From: Euonymus europaeus
Lineage: Eukaryota; Streptophyta; Magnoliopsida; Celastrales; Celastraceae
DNA: 64,000 nt
Direction: 5' to 3'
Assembly: GCA_963580455.1 (NCBI GenBank)
Contig: OY756966.1
Coordinates: forward strand, 25,175,001 to 25,239,000
How positions within the stretch are numbered: the first letter of the stretch is position 1; the number at the start of each line of letters is the position of its first letter. Both the position numbers and the translations under genes were made by a program. This document shows, piece by piece, positions 1-11,040 of the stretch. The notes beneath the pieces are model-generated. The model was not told where the DNA came from. It did not search any database and saw only the letters and a list, made by a program, of their open reading frames with translations.

Positions 1-3000
1 AAATCAAGCTAAAAATCACCGAATTCAAAACTCGGAGTCAACGGATATTCATAAAACCGTTTACGTAAAGAAATCACATTTCGCGGCTAAATAGGTGAAA
101 CGAGACCTACTAGCCACGAGTTCTGAAATCAAAATCCGAAACGCTAGGATTGTAGAGCTCGAAAAGTAGTGTGAAATCAAGCTAAAAATCACCGAATTTA
201 GAAGTCTGAGTCAACGAATATTCATAAAACCGTTTACGTAAAGAAACTACATTTCGCGGCTAACCAGGTGAAACGAGTCATACTAGCCACGAGTTCTGAA
301 ATCAAAATCCGAAACGCTAGGATTGTAGAGCTCGAAAAGTAGTGTGAAATCAACCTAAAAATCACCGAATTCAGAACCCGGAGTCAACGGATATTCATAA
401 AACCGTTTACGTAAAGAAACCACATTTCGCGGCTAACTAGGTGAAACGAGACCTACTAGCCACGAGTTCTGAAATAAAAATCCGAAATTCCAGGATTGTA
501 GAGCTCAAAAAGTAGTGTGAAATCAAGCTAAAAATCATCGAATTCAGAACTCTGAGTCAACAGAAATTCATAAAACCGTTTACGTAAAGAAACCAAATTT
601 CGCGGCTAACTAGGTGAAATGAGACCTACTATCCACGAGTTCTGAAATCAAAATCCGAAATGGCAGGATTGTAGAGCTCGAAAAGTAGTGTGAAATCAAG
701 CTAAAAATCACCGAATTCAGAACTCGGAGTCAACGGATATTCATAAAACCGTTTACGTAAAGAAATCAAATTTCGCGGCTAACTAGGTGAAACGAGACCT
801 ACTAGCCACGAGTTCTGAAATCAAAATCCGAAACTCCAGCATTGTAGAACTCGAAAAGTAGTGTGAAATCAAGCTAAAAATCACCGAATTCAGAACTCGG
901 AGTCAACGGATATTCATAAAACCGTTTACGTAAAGAAACCACATTTCGCGGCTAACTAGGTGAAATGAGACCTACTAGCCACGAGTTCTGAAATCAAAAT
1001 ACAAAATTCCAGGATTGTAGAGCTCGAAAAGTAGTGTGAAATCAAGCTAAAAATCACCGAATTCAGAACTCGGAGTCAACGGATATTCATAAAACCGTTT
1101 ACGTAAAGAAATCACATTTCGCGGCTAAATAGGTGAAACGAGACCTACTAGCCACGAGTTCTGAAATAAAAATCCGAAACTCCAGGATTGTAGAACTCGA
1201 AAAGTAGTGTGAAATCAAGCTAAAAATCACCGAATTCAGAACTCGGAGTCAACGGATATGCATAAAACCGTTTACGTAAAGAAACCACATTTCGCGGCTA
1301 ATTAAGTGAAACGAGACCTACTAGCCTCGAGTTCTGAAATCAAAATCCGAAATTCCAGGATTGTAGAGCTCGAAAATTAGTCTGAAATCAAGCTAAAAAT
1401 CACCGAATTCAGAACTCGGAGTCAACGGATATTCATAAAACCGTTTACTTAAAGAAACCACATTTCGTGACTAACTAGGTGAAACGAGACGTACTAGCCA
1501 CGAGTTCTGAAATCAAAATCCAAAACACTAGGATTGTAGAGCTCGAAAAGTAGTGTGAAATCAAGCTAAAAATCACCGAATTCAGAACTCGGAGTCAACG
1601 GATATTCATAAAACCGTTTACGTAAAGAAATCACATTTTGCGGCTAACTAGCTGAAACGAGACCTACTAGGCACGAGTTTTGAAATCAAAATCCGAAACT
1701 CCAGGATTGTAGAACTCGAAAAGTAGTGTGAAATCAAGCTAAAAATCACCGAATTCAGAACTCGGAGTCAACGGATATGCATAAAACCGTTTACGTAAAG
1801 AAACCACATTTCGCGGCTAACTAGGTGAAACGAGACCTACTAGCCACGAGTTCTGAAATCAAAATCCGAAATGCCAGGATTGTAGAGCTCGAAAATTAGT
1901 CTGAAATCAAGCTAAAAATCACCGAAATCAGAACTCGGAGTCAACGGATATTCTTAAAACCGTTTACGTAAAGAAACCACATTTCGCGGCTAACTAGGTG
2001 AAACGAGACCTACTAGCCACGAGTTCTGAAATCAAAATCCGAAATGCCAGGATTGTAGAGCTCGAAAATTAGTCTGAAATCAAGCTAAAAATCACCGAAA
2101 TCAGAACTCGGAGTCAACGGATATTCTTAAAACCGTTTACGTAAAGAAACCACATTTCGCGACTAACTAGGTGAAACGAGACCTACTAGCCACGAGTTCT
2201 GAAATCAAAATACGAAACGCTAGGATTGTAGAGCTCGAAAAGTAGTGTGAAATAAAGCTAAAAATCACCGAATTCAGAACTCGGAGTCAACGGATATTCA
2301 TAAAACCGTTTACGTAAAGAAATCACATTTCGCGGCTAACTAGGTGAAACGAGACCTACTAGCCACGAGTTTTGAAATCAAAATCCGAAACTCCAGGATT
2401 GTAGAACTCGAAAAGTAGTGTGAAATCAAGCTAAAAATCACCGAATTCAGAACTCGGAGTCAACGGATATTCATAAAACCGTTTACGTAAAGAAATCACA
2501 TTTCGCGGCTAAATAGGTGAAACGATACCTACTAGCCACGAGTTCTGAAATCAAAATCCGAAACACTAGGATTGTAGAGCTCGAAAAGTAGTGTGAAATC
2601 AAGCTAAAAATCACCGAATTTAGAACTCTGAGTCAACGAATATTCATAAAACCGTTTACGTAAAGAAACTACATTTCGCGGCTAACCAGGTGAAACGAGT
2701 CATACTAGCCACGAGTTCTGAAATCAAAATCCGAAACGCTAGGATTGTAGAGCTCGAAAAGTAGTGTGAAATCAAGCTAAAAATCACCGAATTCAGAACT
2801 CGGAGTCAACGGATATGCATAAAACCGTTTACGTAAAGAAACCACATTTCGCGGCTAACTAGGTGAAACGAGACCTACTAGCCACGAGTTCTGAAATCAA
2901 AATCCGAAATGCCAGGATTGTAGAGCTCGAAAATTAGTCTGAAATCAAGCTAAAAATCACCGAAATCAGAACTCGGAGTCAACGGATATTCTTAAAACCG

Positions 3001-5362
3001 TTTACGTAAAGAAACCACATTTCGTGACTAACTAGGTGAAACGGGACCTACTAGCCACGAGTTCTGAAATCAAAATACGAAACGCTAGGATTGTAGAGCT
3101 CGAAAAGTAGTGTGAAATAAAGCTAAAAATCACCGAATTCAGAACTCGGAGTCAACGGATATTCATAAAACCGTTTACGTAAAGAAACCAAATTTCGCGG
3201 CTAACTAGGTGAAATGAGACCTACTATCCACGAGTTCTGAAATCAAAATCCGAAATGGCAGGATTGTAGAGCTCGAAAAGTAGTGTGAAATCGAGCTAAA
3301 AATCACCGAATTCAGAACTCGGAGTCAACGGATATTCATAAAACCGTTTACGTAAAGAAATCAAATTTCGCGGCTAACTAGGTGAAACGAGACCTACTAG
3401 CCACGAGTTCTGAAATCAAAATCCGAAACTCCAGGATTGTAGAACTCGAAAAGTAGTGTGAAATCAAGCTAAAAATCACCGAATTCAGAACTCGGAGTCA
3501 ACGGATATTCATAAAACCGTTTACGTAAAGAAACCAAATTTCGCGGCTAACTAGGTGAAATGAGACCTACTAGCCACGAGTTCTGAAATCAAAATACAAA
3601 ATGCCAGGATTGTAGAGCTCGAAAAGTAGTGTGAAATCAAGCTAAAAATCACCGAATTCAGAACTCTGAGTCAACGAATATTCATAAAACCGTTTACGTA
3701 AAGAAACTTCATTTCGCGGCTAACTAGGTGAAACGAGATATACTAGCCACGAGTTCTGAAATCAAAATCCGAAATGCCAGGATTGTAGAGCTCGAAAAGT
3801 AGTGTGAAATCAAGCTAAAAATCACCGAATTCAGAACTCGGAGTCAACGGATATTCATAAAACCGTTTACGTAAAGAAACCACATTTCGCGGCTAACTAG
3901 GTGAAACGAGACCTACTGGCCACGAGTTCTGAAATCAAAATCCGAAATGCCAGGATTGTAGAGCTCGAAAATTAGTCTGAAATCAAGCTAAAAATCACCG
4001 AATTCAGAACTCGGAGTCAACGGATATTCATAAAACCGTTTACTTAAAGAAACCACATTTCGTGACTAAATAGGTGAAACGAGACCTACTAGCCACGAGT
4101 TCTGAAATCAAAATCCAAAACACTAGGATTGTAGAGCTCGAAAAGTAGTGTGAAATCAAGCTAAAAATCACCGAATTCAGAACTCGGAGTCAACGGATAT
4201 TCATAAAACCGTTTACGTAAAGAAATCACATTTTGCGGCTAACTAGCTGAAACGAGACCTACTAGCCATGAGTTTTGAAATCAAAATCCGAAACTCCAGG
4301 ATTGTAGAACTCGAAAAGTAGTGTGAAATCAAGCTAAAAATCACCGAATTCAGAACTCGGAGTCAACGGATATTCATAAAACCGTTTACGTAAAGAAATC
4401 ACATTTCGCGGCTAAATAGGTGAAACGAGACCTACTAGCCACGAGTTCTGAAATAAAAATCCGAAACTCCAGGATTGTAGAACTCGAAAATTGTCTGAAA
4501 TCAAGCTAAAAATCACCGAATTCAGAACTCGGAGTCAACGGATATTCATAAAACCGTTTACGTAAAGAAACCACATTTCGCGACTAACTAGTTGAAACGA
4601 GACCTACTAGCCACGAGTTCTGAAATCAAAATCCGAAATGCTAGGATTGTAGAGCTCGAAAAGTAGTGTGAAATCAAGCTAAAAATCACCGAATTCAGAA
4701 CTCGGAGTCAACGGATATTCTTAAAACCGTTTACGTAAAGAAATCACATTTCGCGGCTAACTAGGTGAAACGAGACCTACTAGCCACGAGTTTTGAAATC
4801 AAAATCCGAAACTCCAGGATTGTAGAACTCGAAAGGTAGTGTGAAATCAAGCAAAAAATCACCGAATTCAGAACTCGGAGTCAACGGATATTCATAAAAC
4901 CGTTTACGTAAAGAAATCACATTTCGCGGCTAAATAGGTGAAACGATACCTACTAGCCACGAGTTCTGAAATCAAAATCCGAAACGCTAGGATTGTAGAG
5001 CTCGAAAAGTAGTGTGAAATCAAGCTAAAAATCACCGAATTCAGAACTCTGAGTCAACGAATATTCATAAAACCGTTTACAAAAAGAAACTACATTTCGC
5101 GGCTAAGTAGGTGAAACGAGACATACTAGCCACGAGTTCTGAAATCAAAATCCGAAACGCTAGGATTGTAGAGCTCGAAAAGTATTGTGAAATCAAGCTA
5201 AAAATCACCGAATTCAGAACTCGGAGTCAACGGATATTCATAAAACCGTTTACGTAAAGAAATCTCATTTCGCGGCTAACTAGGTGAAACGAGACCTACT
5301 AGCCACGAGTTTTGAAATCAAAATCCGAAACTCCAGGATTGTAGAACTCGAAAAGTAGTGTG
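1..5362 (+). repeat. 31-monomer higher-order repeat, copy 1 (5,362 bp)
   Basis: Base 1 onward is repeated from 5,363 onward. Shared private variants include CCGAATTCAAAACTCGG at the start, GAATTTAGAAGTCTGAG at 194, CCCGGAGTC at 378 and CAACAGAAATTC at 559. The spacing of 5,362 bp is 31 x 173 minus 1; the missing base is in the monomer ending near 4,490 (AAAATTGTCTG instead of AAAATTAGTCTG). The start at base 1 is simply the window edge, so the true left boundary is unknown. Inside the unit, a 14-monomer similarity (2,422 bp) links GAATTTAGAA at 194 to 2,616, so the large unit itself grew by earlier duplication. Confidence 0.85.
1908..2253 (+). repeat. Pair of adjacent near-identical monomers
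   Basis: Two successive 173-bp units, starting near 1,908 and 2,081, share the private variants CACCGAAATCAG (instead of CACCGAATTCAG) and GGATATTCTTAAAACC. Neighbouring monomers elsewhere usually differ at many sites, so this is a single-monomer tandem duplication. The same type occurs again near 2,955, showing that it was later moved within the larger repeat. Confidence 0.7.
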
Positions 5363-7140
5363 AAATCAAGCTAAAAATCACCGAATTCAAAACTCGGAGT
5401 CAACGGATATTCATAAAACCGTTTACGTAAAGAAATCACATTTCGCGGCTAAATAGGTGAAACGAGACCTACTAGCCACGAGTTCTGAAATCAAAATCCG
5501 AAACGCTAGGATTGTAGAGCTCGAAAAGTAGTGTGAAATCAAGCTAAAAATCACCGAATTTAGAAGTCTGAGTCAACGAATATTCATAAAACCGTTTACG
5601 TAAAGAAACTACATTTCGCGGCTAACCAGGTGAAACGAGTCATACTAGCCACGAGTTCTGAAATCAAAATCCGAAACGCTAGGATTGTAGAGCTCGAAAA
5701 GTAGTGTGAAATCAACCTAAAAATCACCGAATTCAGAACCCGGAGTCAACGGATATTCATAAAACCGTTTACGTAAAGAAACCACATTTCGCGGCTAACT
5801 ACGTGAAACGAGACCTACTAGCCACGAGTTCTGAAATAAAAATCCGAAATTCCAGGATTGTAGAGCTCAAAAAGTAGTGTGAAATCAAGCTAAAAATCAT
5901 CGAATTCAGAACTCTGAGTCAACAGAAATTCATAAAACCGTTTACGTAAAGAAACCAAATTTCGCGGCTAACTAGGTGAAATGAGACCTACTATCCACGA
6001 GTTCTGAAATCAAAATCCGAAATGGCAGGATTGTAGAGCTCGAAAAGTAGTGTGAAATCAAGCTAAAAATCACCGAATTCAGAACTCGGAGTCAACGGAT
6101 ATTCATAAAACCGTTTACGTAAAGAAATCAAATTTCGCGGCTAACTAGGTGAAACGAGACCTACTAGCCACGAGTTCTGAAATCAAAATCCGAAACTCCA
6201 GCATTGTAGAACTCGAAAAGTAGTGTGAAATCAAGCTAAAAATCACCGAATTCAGAACTCGGAGTCAACGGATATTCATAAAACCGTTTACGTAAAGAAA
6301 CCACATTTCGCGGCTAACTAGGTGAAATGAGACCTACTAGCCACGAGTTCTGAAATCAAAATACAAAATGCCAGGATTGTAGAGCTCGAAAAGTAGTGTG
6401 AAATCAAGCTAAAAATCACCGAATTCAGAACTCGGAGTCAACGGATATTCATAAAACCGTTTACGTAAAGAAATCACATTTCGCGGCTAAATAGGTGAAA
6501 CGAGACCTACTAGCCACGAGTTCTGAAATAAAAATCCGAAACTCCAGGATTGTAGAACTCGAAAAGTAGTGTGAAATCAAGCTAAAAATCACCGAATTCA
6601 GAACTCGGAGTCAACGGATATGCATAAAACCGTTTACGTAAAGAAACCACATTTCGCGGCTAATTAAGTGAAACGAGACCTACTAGCCTCGAGTTCTGAA
6701 ATCAAAATCCGAAATTCCAGGATTGTAGAGCTCGAAAATTAGTCTGAAATCAAGCTAAAAATCACCGAATTCAGAACTCGGAGTCAACGGATATTCATAA
6801 AACCGTTTACTTAAAGAAACCACATTTCGTGACTAACTAGGTGAAACGAGACGTACTAGCCACGAGTTCTGAAATCAAAATCCAAAACACTAGGATTGTA
6901 GAGCTCGAAAAGTAGTGTGAAATCAAGCTAAAAATCACCGAATTCAGAACTCGGAGTCAACGGATATTCATAAAACCGTTTACGTAAAGAAATCACATTT
7001 TGCGGCTAACTAGCTGAAACGAGACCTACTAGGCACGAGTTTTGAAATCAAAATCCGAAACTCCAGGATTGTAGAACTCGAAAAGTAGTGTGAAATCAAG
7101 CTAAAAATCACCGAATTCAGAACTCGGAGTCAACGGATAT
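5363..7140 (+). repeat. 31-monomer higher-order repeat, partial copy 2
   Basis: This stretch matches 1-1,778 almost base for base. Differences seen include CTAACTACGTG near 5,803, where copy 1 has CTAACTAGGTG, and ATGCC near 6,369, where copy 1 has ATTCC near 1,008. The match stops at 7,140/1,778, where copy 1 reads GGATATGCAT and this copy reads GGATATTCAT. The copy is therefore cut short after about ten monomers by a switch to another duplication (the 4-mer at 6,380-7,497). High identity implies a recent event. Confidence 0.85.
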
Positions 7141-7497
7141 TCATAAAACCGTTTACGTAAAGAAATCACATTTCGCGGCTAAATAGGTGAAACGAGACCT
7201 ACTAGCCACGAGTTCTGAAATAAAAATCCGAAACTCCAGGATTGTAGAACTCGAAAAGTAGTGTGAAATCAAGCTAAAAATCACCGAATTCAGAACTCGG
7301 AGTCAACGGATATGCATAAAACCGTTTACGTAAAGAAACCACATTTCGCGGCTAATTAAGTGAAACGAGACCTACTAGCCTCGAGTTCTGAAATCAAAAT
7401 CCGAAATTCCAGGATTGTAGAGCTCAAAAATTAGTCTGAAATCAAGCTAAAAATCACCGAATTCAGAACTCGGAGTCAACGGATATTCATAAAACCG
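6380..7497 (+). repeat. Local 4-monomer tandem duplication (692 bp)
   Basis: The private variants GGATATGCAT, TAATTAAGTG and TAGCCTCGAG occur at about 6,617-6,690 and again 692 bp (4 x 173) later, with TAATTAAG at 6,661 and 7,353. In copy 1 of the 31-mer this block occurs only once (near 1,300). The duplication therefore happened after the 31-mer itself was copied. The similarity runs from about 6,380-6,805 to 7,072-7,497. Only single-base differences were seen, such as GAGCTCAAAAATTAG near 7,420. Confidence 0.75.
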
Positions 7498-7800
7498 TTT
7501 ACGTAAAGAAACCACATTTCGCGACTAACTAGGTGAAACGAGACCTACTAGCCACGAGTTCTGAAATCAAAATCCGAAATGCTAGGATTGTAGAGCTCGA
7601 AAAGTAGTGTGAAATCAAGCTAAAAATCACCGAATTCAGAACTCGGAGTCAACGGATATTCTTAAAACCGTTTACGTAAAGAAATCACATTTCGCGGCTA
7701 ACTAGGTGAAACGAGACCTACTAGCCACGAGTTTTGAAATCAAAATTCGAAACTCCAAGATTGTAGAACTCGAAAGGTAGTTTGAAATCAAGCTAAAAAT
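7430..7800 (+). repeat. Patch copied from about 4.5 kb (17-monomer spacing)
   Basis: CTTAAAACCG at 7,661 and the GAACTCGAAAGGTAG variant near 7,768 match the same pair of variants at 4,720 and about 4,827, a spacing of 2,941 bp (17 x 173). The intermediate CGCGACTAAC variant is shared as well. This short stretch, about two monomers, joins the end of the 31-mer domain to the next domain, and shows that exchange patches can be only a few hundred bases long. Confidence 0.65.
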
Positions 7801-10800
7801 CACCGAATTCAGAACTTGGAGTCAACCGATATTCATAAAACCGTTTACGTAAAGAAATCACATTTCGCGGCTAAATAGGTGAAACGAGACCTACTAAACA
7901 CGAGTTCTGAAATAAATATCCGAAATGCTAGGATTGTAGAGCTCGAAAAGTAGTGTGAAATCAAGCTAAAAATCACCGAATTCAGAACTCTGAGTCAACG
8001 AATATTCATAAAACTGTTTACGTAAAAAAACTACATTTCGCGGCTAACTAGGTGAAACGAGACATACTAGCCACGAGTTCTGAAATCAAAATCCGAAAGG
8101 CTAGGATTATAGAGCTCGAAAAGTAGTGTGAAATCAAGCTAAAAATCATCGAATTCAGAACTCTGAGTCAACGAATATTCATAAACCCGTTTACGTAAAG
8201 AAACTACATTTCGCGGCTAACTAGGTGAAACGAGACATACTAGCCACGAGTTCTGAAATCAAAATCCGAAACGCCAGGATTGTAGAGCTCGAAAAGTAGT
8301 GTGAAATCAAGCTTAAAATCACCGAATTCAGAACTCGGAGTCAACGGATATTCATAAAACCGTTTACGTAAAGGAACCACATTTCGCGGCTAACTAGGTG
8401 AAACGAGACCTACTGGCCACGAGTTCTGAAATCAAAATCCGAAATTCCAGGATTGTAGAGCTCGAAAATTAGTCTGAAATCAAGCTAAAAATCACCGAAT
8501 TCAGAACTCGGAGTCAACGGATATTCATAAAACCGTTTACGTAAAGAAACCACATTTCGCGACAAACTAGGTGAAACGAGACCTACTAGCCACGAGTTCT
8601 GAAATCAAAATCCGAAACGCTAGGATTGTAGAGCTCGAAAAGTAGTGTGAAATCAAGCTAAAAATCACCGAATTCAGAACTCGGAGTCAACGGATATTCA
8701 TAAAACCGTTTACGTAAAGAAATCACATTTCGCGGCTAACTAGGTGAAACGAGACCTACTAGCCACGAGTTCTGAAATCAAAATCCAAAACGCTAGGATT
8801 GTAGAGCTCGAAAAGTAGTGTGAAATCAAGCTTAAAATCACCGAATTCAGAACTCGGAGTCAACGGATATCCATAAAACCGTTTACGTAAAGAAACCACA
8901 TTTCGTGGCTAACTAGGTGAAACGAGAACTACTAGCCACGAGTTCTGAAATCAAAATTCGAAACGCCAGGATTATAGAGCTCGAAAAGTAGTGTGAAATC
9001 AAGCTAAAAATCACCGAATTCAGAACTCTGAGTCAACGGATATTCATAAAACCGTTTACGTAAAGAAATCACATTTCGCGGCTAAATAGGTGAAACGAGA
9101 CCTACTAGACACGAGTTCTGAAATCAAAATCCGAAATGCTAGGATTGTAGAGCTCGAAAACTAGTGTGAAATCAAGCTAAAAATCACCGAATTCAGAAAT
9201 CTGAGTCAACGAATATTCATAAAACCGTTTACGTAAAAAAACTACATTTCGCGGCTAACTGGGTGAAACGAGACATACTAGCCACGAGTTCTGAAATCAA
9301 AATCCGAAACGCTAGGATTGTAGAGCTCGAAAAGTAGTGTGAAATCAAGCTAAAAATCACCGAATTCAGAACTCTGAGTCAACGGATATTCATAAAACCG
9401 TTTACGTAAAGAAACCACATTTCGCGGCTAACTAGGTGAAACGAGACATACTAGCAACGAGTTCTGAAATCAAAATCCGAAACCCCAGGATTGTAGAGCT
9501 CGAAAAGTAGTGTGAAATCAAGCTTAAAATCACCGAATTCAGAACTCGGAGTCAACGGATATTCATAAAACCGTTTACGTAAAGAAACAACATTTCGCGG
9601 CTAACTAGGTGAAACGAGACCTACTGGCCACGAGTTCTGAAATCAAAATCCGAAATGCCAGGATTGTAGAGCTCGAAAATTAGTCTGAAATCAAGAAAAA
9701 ATCACCGAATTCAGAACTCGGAGTCAACGGATATTCATAAAACCGTTTACGTAAAGAAACCACATTTCGCGACAAACTAGGTGAAACGAGACCTACTAGC
9801 CACGAGTTCTGAAATCAAAATCCGAAACGCTAGGATTGTAGAGCTCGAAAGGTAGTGTGAAATCAAGCTAAAAATCACCGAATTCAGAACTCGGAGTCAA
9901 CGGATATTCATAAAACCGTTTACGTAAAGAAGACACATTTCGCGGCTAACTAGGTAAAACGAGACCTACTAGCCACGAGTTCTGAAATCAAAATCCAAAA
10001 CGTTAGGATTGTAGAGCTCGAAAAGTAGTGTGAAATCAAGCTTATTATCACCGAATTCAGAACTCGGAGTCAACGGATATTCATAAAACCGTTTACGTAA
10101 AGAAACCACATTTCGCGGCTAACTAGGTGAAACGAGACCTACTGGCCACGAGTTCTGAAATCAAAATCCGAAATGCCAGGATTGTAGAGCTCGAAAAGTA
10201 GTGTGAAATCAAGCTAAAAATCACCGAATTCAGAACTCGGAGTCAACGGATATTCGTAAAACCGTTTACGTAAAGAAACCACATTTCGTTGCTAACTAGG
10301 TGAAACGAGACCTTCTATCCACGAGTTCTGAAATCAAAATCCGAAATGCTAGGATTGTAGAGCTCGAAAAGTAGTGTGAAATCAAGCTAAAAATCACCGA
10401 ATTCAGAACTCTGACCAACGAATATTCATAAAACAATTTACGTAAAGAAACCACATTTCGCGGCTAACTAGGTGAAACGAGACCTTCTATCCACGAGTTC
10501 TGAAATCAAAATCCGAAATGTCAGGATTGTAGAGCTCGAAAAGTAGTTTGAAATCAAGCTAAAAATCACCGAATTCAGAACTTGGAGTCAACCGATATTC
10601 ATAAAACCGTTTACGTAAAGAAATCACATTTCGCGGCTAAATAGGTGAAACGAGACCTACTAAACACGAGTTCTGAAATAAAAATCCGAAATGCTAGGAT
10701 TGTAGAGCTCGAAAAGTAGTGTGAAATCAAGCTAAAAATCACCGAATTCAGAACTCTGAGTCAACGAATATTCATAAAACCGTTTACGTAAAAAAACTAC

Positions 10801-11040
10801 ATTTCGCGGCTAACTAGGTGAAACGAGACATACTAGCCACGAGTTCTGAAATCAAAATCCGAAAGGCTAGGATTGTAGAGCTCGAAAAGTAGTGTGAAAT
10901 CAAGCTAAAAATCATCGAATTCAGAACTCTGAGTCAACGAATATTCATAAACCCGTTTACGTAAAGAAACTACATTTTGCGGCTAACTAGGTGAAACAAG
11001 ACATACTAGCCACGAGTTCTGAAATCAAAATCCGAAAAGC
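7780..11040 (+). repeat. 16-monomer higher-order repeat (2,766 bp)
   Basis: The series GAACTTGGAGTCAACCGA, CTACTAAACACGAG, GAAAGGCTAGG and CATAAACCCG occurs at about 7,812-8,190 and again 2,766 bp later; CTACTAAACA lies at 7,891 and 10,657. The period is 16 x 173 minus 2. The two missing bases are in CAAGAAAAAATCACC near 9,695 and CTGACCAACG near 10,411. Similarity holds from about 7,780 to 8,790 in the first copy and from 10,546 to 11,556 in the second. Beyond that the copies diverge and the next domain begins. Confidence 0.75.

Noticed and set aside
10284..10300. CENP-B-box-like word TTTCGTTGCTAACTAGG in one monomer sub-type (also in the 11-19 kb HOR and elsewhere)
   Set aside because: It shares the left half TTCGTTG with the mammalian box, but only six of the nine essential positions match: the central A and two of the four CGGG bases are missing. 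The common form is TTCGCGG, which is no better.
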